From: Adineta ricciae
Lineage: Eukaryota; Rotifera; Eurotatoria; Adinetida; Adinetidae
Length of the DNA stretch: 64,000 bases
Assembly: GCA_905250025.1 (NCBI GenBank)
Contig: CAJNOJ010000057.1
Location: 401,164 to 465,163 of the forward strand
Reading direction: 5' to 3'
In this document: piece after piece, positions 59,674 to 64,000 of the stretch
Layout of the letters: each line of letters starts with the position of its first letter
How positions within the stretch are numbered: the first letter of the stretch is position 1
Translations under genes and position numbers: made by a program
Notes under the pieces: generated by a model
Database searches by the model: none
The model's input: the letters and a program-made list of their open reading frames with translations, nothing else
What the model was told of the DNA's origin: nothing

Positions 59674-60998
59674 CTAAAAAAATAATTCCAAGTTTCCGTT
59701 GCGCTCACTCGCGCTTCTTAAGTCTTGGGCACCCTTCTCGCCGATTTTGTTGCTTCCGAGTACGAGTGTGGTGAGTGTCTGCATGAAGATAGAAGTGCTG
59801 AGAGGTGAAAGAGAGAAGGACGGAGGGATGCAGAGATCGTTGGACTCACAGTGTTGTGTCGAAGTGCATCACTCACGTATTGGGCACCCGCGTCGCCGAT
59901 TTGATTGAAGGAGAGGTAGAGTGCGGTGAGTGTCTGCATGAAGATAGAAGTAGTGAGATGTGAAAGAGGGAGGGACGTATGCAGAGATCGTTGGACTCAC
60001 GGTGTTGTGTCGAAGTGCATCACTCACGTATTGGGCACCCGCGTCGCCGATTTTATTCCGCGAGAGGTCGAGTGCGGTGAGTGTCTGCATGAAGATAGAA
60101 CTGGTGAGATGTGAAAGAGGGAGGGAGGGATGCAGAGATCGTTGGACTCACGGTGTTGTGTCGAAGTGCATCACTCACGTATTGGGCACCCGCGTCGCCG
60201 ATTTCATTCCACGAGAGGTTGAGTATGGTGAGTGTCTGAATGAAGATAGAAGTGGTGAGAGGTGAAAGAGGGAGGGAGGGATAAAGAGATCGTTGGACTC
60301 ACGGTGTTGTGTCGAAGTGCATCACTCACGTATTGGGCACCCGCGTCGCCGATTTGATTTCTAGAGAGGTAGAGTGTGGTGAGTGTCTGCATGAAGATAG
60401 AAGTGGTGAGATGTGAAAGAGAGAAGGGCGGAGGGATGCAGAAATCGTTGGACTCACGGTGTTGTGTCGAAGTGCATCACTCACGTATTGGGCACCCTTC
60501 TCGCCGATTTGATTTCTAGAGAGGTGGAGTGTGGTGAGTGTCTGCATGAATATAGAAGTGGTGAGATGTGAAAGAGAGAAGGACGGAGGGATGCAGAAAT
60601 CGTTGGACTCACGGTGTTGTGTCGAAGTGCATCACTCACGTATTGGGCACCCGCGTCGCCGATTTCATTGTCGTAGAGGTCGAGTACGGTGAGTGTCTGC
60701 ATGAAGATACAAGTGGTGAGATGTGAAAGAGGGAGGGAGGGATAAAGAGATCGTTGGACTCACGGTGTTGTGTCGAAGTGCATCACTCACGTATTGGGCA
60801 CCCGCGTCGCCGATTTTATTCCACGAGAGGTTGAGTGTGGTGAGTGTCTGCATGAAGATACAAGTGGTGAGATGTGTAGGAAGGATGGAGGGATGCAGAG
60901 ATCGTTGGAGTCACGGTGTGTTTAGGAATATGGGATCAGAATTTCTCGAGTTATGTGCTGAATTGGGCTCTCTGTCAGTTTTAAGTGTGGGTGTAGTT
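59674..60998 (-). repeat. Tandem exon-intron array of LRR units (~151-155 bp period)
   Basis: Unit starts are spaced 151, 155, 155, 151, 151, 151 and 155 bp. Each unit is an 84-nt exon plus a 67-71-nt intron (GTGAGTCCAACG..ATGCAG). Exons and introns are both near-identical, so whole units were duplicated or homogenised recently. A ninth unit at the upstream end is decayed. Confidence 0.92.
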
Positions 60999-63032
60999 TT
61001 GCATGAGAACATCCTGCCGAGTGTTTTAAATAGTTGGAAGGGATCGTAGTGGCCTGAACATGTGATTACATCACTCTTGTGTGCTCAAGCGAGATTCAGT
61101 TTTTAATCCAGAGTGATTGGAAATAATCGGCATGTATCGTTCTTCGACGATGATTTTATGAAGTCATGGAAGGTGGTGCTCACCTGTAGAAAAGGTAGCT
61201 GACGACGAACGGTTAATGTCATGTGTTTTTTGGTAATTATTCGATTGATATAATTCTTTTCACTGGTACGAAATGATCCCTAGGAATTAGGGAATCTCGA
61301 ACGCGATGAATCAAAATTTTTGAAGATAGGCAGAAATGGCACGGAAAGGCTGGAAAAAATTCAGCTGTAAAACATATGAATGCTTTTTTTTAGGTTAATG
61401 ACCCATATATTTCAACCTATCTTCTCGAGGACATTTGCAAGATTGCGGACGTCTCTGTCGTCAGCGAACGTCCTTCCATCATTTTAGAACCTATTTCTAA
61501 AACTAAGCCAAGGAATGAGACGTTGTTTATTATATTGGTAACAGGTATCTTCTTCTAAGTACATCTCTTGATCGATAAATTTATCTCTCGATTCCGTGTG
61601 TCCCTCACTTGTTCAATAAAAAGTCGACGTTACTCACATTGTTTTCTTGTATTGCGTAGTAAGCTACGATTTCCATATCTTTATTGGTCAGACTATTACC
61701 GCGTAAGTCTAATTTAGTTTTGCCCTTTTGATTAGCAATTTGTTGTTCCAGATGTGCATTGCGATATACAGGTTTGGATACCAGTTTATGGCACGATTCT
61801 GCTGTTGGTGGAGCTGTGGTTTTATTGGCGGTGCTGCTTGCATTTTCTTTGGGAACTGAAGCTGTAACAAGGAGTCAAAGTAAAAATTAAGAAGATTAAT
61901 AATCAGAACCTATTTCTGAGTGTAATGAAAGAATGAATGTTAATGATTGTTAACTCTCTGTTTTGTTTTCAAAACCACATATGATTTTATCAGAGAATAG
62001 AGATGCCTTGCACACTAATCACAGTATGTCACTTGCAACACTTACAAATATATTAGTCATACCCCACGAAGAAAGACATCATATACCAGAAATTCATACT
62101 ATCTGCTCAAAGAACTAACAAGCAAAAAGTCGTAACTCTCATTTTCTACATCATTCAACTATTATATCAGTTCTTCTGAATGACTTGACAACGGACGCGT
62201 CCTCCTCCCATCATATCCTTATATCTCCGACTCCAAAAACATGCTTCGGATTTTAATTACCTGCTGATGGTGAACTTTGTAGTAAAGAACCAACAACTGG
62301 TGGCAACTGCATTAGTGCATGTGGTGGTCGAGTTTCTTTCAGTTGGATTATACGAAGATCACCCTGGTCGAGACAGCTCATCACTTCGAACTGTGTGGCA
62401 GCAAGAACCAATACTTCGCTTTCTTCTGGAAAATAAGAGTGTTTGCGAATGTCTCTTGCTGATTCACATTTTATAGTGAAGATAGTTCTAGCACCTGTTT
62501 TACCCAAAAACAGATCTGATTGAAGAACTTCGACATGACTGGTAGATGATGAGAAACCCCACCAAACAACTGTTTCACCCTTTATATATCGATCACTCAT
62601 GTTTAGTTTTACACCTCTGTAGATAGTTTCGTTGAGTGGTGGAAGTCGAAGTAATGCATTGAGAAAAAGTCTCAAATAAGAATACCATGGTTTTAGCTTT
62701 TGTTGTCGATTTGCTGATCGTAATGTTTGATTGAGAACATTGTACAAGCATTCTTCTAGTGGCTCCCATGACATTGTATAGAGCATAATCGAAGCGGATT
62801 CATCTTGTGTTAAGTTATCAGCAGGTTTCTTGCATCTTTGTTTGGCCACATAGACATGACTTTGCACTTCTGGTAGAATAGAGACCAAGGGTTCTAACGC
62901 TTGTTCGAGTGACACTAGTGGCATTTCAGCATAACCACTAATAGGGGCCAGGAACTCGAGAGGTTCATTGATAATGTCAGTCATTCGCAACATGCGTTGT
63001 GGAGTCGTTTCGTTTCCTCCAGCTACAGCCAT
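59674..63032 (-). CDS. ADP-ribosyltransferase fused to leucine-rich repeats
   Basis: Exon 1 (63032-62261) encodes an arginine-type mono-ADP-ribosyltransferase domain with the full R-S-ExE set: Arg 139 (TIYRGVKL), Ser-Thr-Ser 163-165 (WWGFSSSTS) and Glu 204-x-Glu 206 (FPEESEVLVL). Exon 2 (61861-61638) is a Ser/Thr/Pro/Ala-rich linker plus one divergent repeat (KTKLDLRGNSLTNKDMEIVA). After a long intron come eight ribonuclease-inhibitor-type repeats, each in its own phase-0 exon: 60847-60764, 60696-60613, 60541-60458, 60386-60303, 60235-60152, 60084-60001, 59933-59850 and a terminal 59778-59674 with the stop. Seven are exactly 84 nt (28 residues, TLTxLxLxxNxIGDAGAQYV core). No signal peptide or NACHT domain is seen. 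The predicted role is an intracellular enzyme whose LRR arm recognises something, similar in logic to immune sensors; this is inference. The ATG at 63032 is first in frame. Confidence 0.85.
60915..60998 (-). pseudogene. Decayed LRR exon
   Basis: Exactly 84 nt and exactly one 151-bp period upstream of the first intact repeat exon. Read in the repeat frame it has four stop codons. Its acceptor is GCAA instead of GCAG (60999-61000) and its donor is GTGACT instead of GTGAGT. It cannot be used as an exon and now lies in the long intron 2. Confidence 0.75.
60999..61637 (-). other. Rest of the long intron of the ART-LRR gene
   Basis: About 640 nt between the decayed repeat and the linker exon, much longer than the other introns in the window. 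No further repeat unit or motif could be recognised; more decayed units may be hidden here. Confidence 0.45.
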
Positions 63033-64000
63033 CTTTTATACAGGTAGAAAATTGTTTAAAACTGATAAATGATGATTATGTTCTAGAAAAACTAGTGGGA
63101 AAGAATTCAATCTGCAAATTGTGAGCAGTTGTTTTATTGCTAGTTGTTAGTATCTGTCCATATTTCTGATCGGTGTACAAATGTCATTCACGTCCTTTCC
63201 CGCACAATAAAATATAGGGAAAAACATCATATTTTTTTTATTAGCAACAACGATACGATTTGAGTGTCTTCATGTTCAACGCGATCTCTTCCAATATGCG
63301 TACTTTCAATTCATGTAAACTTACTTAGTTATCTGCAAAAAAAAGTTCTCACTTAAAATGCACCAACAATTAACACTACGAATCGGCGAAAATCGTGCTG
63401 CCTATATAGTCGAGCACTTTTATTTGTTTGTCTTACTTGCTTACCAGTAGTTGGTAAAGAAATCTTTCTTCCTTCTTATACATATGGACAAGGTGCATTT
63501 GTTTTTGTTACTACATCGGTGAAATAACAAATGTTTTAAAAGGTTTCTAATACATCGTTGGGATGTATTTTTAATGCAACAATAACTATCGTGTACAAAC
63601 GTCTTTCTTAGTGAATGTCTGAAGACAGAGGGAAATCTTCGTTGAGTTTTGTTATTTCATTTCTATCAATTCTTAAAATAGAGGAATGAATTTGCATGCT
63701 GAATTTCTTTGTTTTCACCGTATTCTATGAATTATTTTTCATCTTGCAAACTGAAGCTCTCGCCTGTGTGTGTGTGTGCGTGCACAAAATGAAATCTTAT
63801 TGGCTGTTGTTTGATCCTATTGTTATCGATGTATTGTAACCCGAATAGAGGTTGAGTAAGTTGTTATGATTGGTGTAGGAAGATTAACCATTAGTAACAT
63901 TCCCAAATGTGCTCCCTTTTTTCTTCGTGTGAAATTGTCCATCCATCATCGTTTATTGTAACATCAGTAAGTCGAAAATAAAACGCTGTATGCGCCAGAT
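63033..64000. other. Region upstream of the ART-LRR gene
   Basis: No gene recognised. A (TG)n run lies at 63765-63779. TTATTAGCAACAACG and other AT-rich stretches contain no supported promoter motif. Confidence 0.45.
63765..63779 (+). repeat. (TG)n microsatellite
   Basis: About seven TG dinucleotides, then GCGTGCACAAAATG. Confidence 0.6.

Noticed and set aside
59699..61049. Plus-strand frames across the LRR array with repeated VLCRSASLTYWAPAS-like segments
   Set aside because: They are antisense shadows of the repeated LRR exons; the minus strand has the splice sites, repeat consensus and stop.
1..64000. tRNA, rRNA, CRISPR array, transposon or telomeric repeat
   Set aside because: No cloverleaf-type promoter boxes, rRNA signatures, spaced direct repeats, transposase/reverse transcriptase motifs or telomere-like repeats were recognised by eye; a covariance-model or repeat search would be needed to exclude them fully.

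Overview
The window looks like a gene-dense stretch of an animal nuclear genome, most probably a bdelloid rotifer (Adineta-like). The evidence is: AT-rich DNA; compact multi-exon genes whose introns are mostly about 45-70 nt with GT..AG borders; start codons sitting just downstream of intron-type acceptors (..TTTCAG) in the way expected of spliced-leader trans-splicing; metazoan-only families (discoidin receptor tyrosine kinase, Scm/MBT Polycomb protein, RBBP6, SAXO, GMAP-210-like golgin); and families known to be expanded in bdelloids (cellular RNA-dependent RNA polymerase, ADP-ribosyltransferase fused to leucine-rich repeats, F-box proteins). The species call is inference.

Layout. 0.5-2.7 kb: a SnoaL/NTF2-like small protein and an FAD monooxygenase, both on minus. 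3.0-6.7 kb: RBBP6 (minus). 7.6-9.6 kb: Scm-like MBT/SLED/SAM protein (plus). 10-12 kb: B-box-like/coiled-coil protein with two W2-like repeats (minus). 14.6-17.7 kb: discoidin-domain receptor with a degraded kinase (plus). 17.8-19.3 kb: GPCR (minus). 20.6-26.3 kb, plus: TMEM63/OSCA channel, CMSS1, and a NADAR protein only 31 nt behind CMSS1. 27.6 kb: small secreted peptide precursor. 28.8-33.7 kb: RNA-dependent RNA polymerase. 33.9-38.8 kb: two F-box genes flanking a second GPCR. 39.1-41.1 kb: paralogue of the W2-repeat gene in the opposite orientation. 41.5-44.3 kb: RPA2 and a coiled-coil protein, arranged like an operon. 44.8-46.7 kb: SAXO-type axonemal microtubule protein. 47.2-48.6 kb: TTC38. 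49.0-52.4 kb: intronless ZZ-finger/adenylation/carrier/reductase enzyme. 52.6-59.0 kb: golgin-like gene, first as a truncated copy and then complete. 59.7-63.0 kb: ADP-ribosyltransferase-LRR gene whose repeats are encoded by near-identical tandem exons.

The main structural caution is at 54212. A single N joins two overlapping copies of the same ~3.4 kb segment (50804-54211 and 54213-57612), which differ by only a few percent. It interrupts the golgin copy and starts a second reductase copy mid-gene. The simplest reading is two alleles concatenated by the assembler, not a biological tandem duplication.

The most interesting biology is the ADP-ribosyltransferase-LRR gene (complete R-S-ExE triad; repeats identical except at predicted surface positions; one precisely sized decayed repeat exon), the two-member family combining a B-box-like finger with tandem W2-like domains, the CMSS1-NADAR dicistronic arrangement, the candidate neuropeptide precursor, the receptor kinase with a lost DFG motif, and the ZZ-finger/carboxylate-reductase fusion. 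All coding spans below are genomic extents including introns; exon borders were read by eye from GT/AG signals and reading frame.
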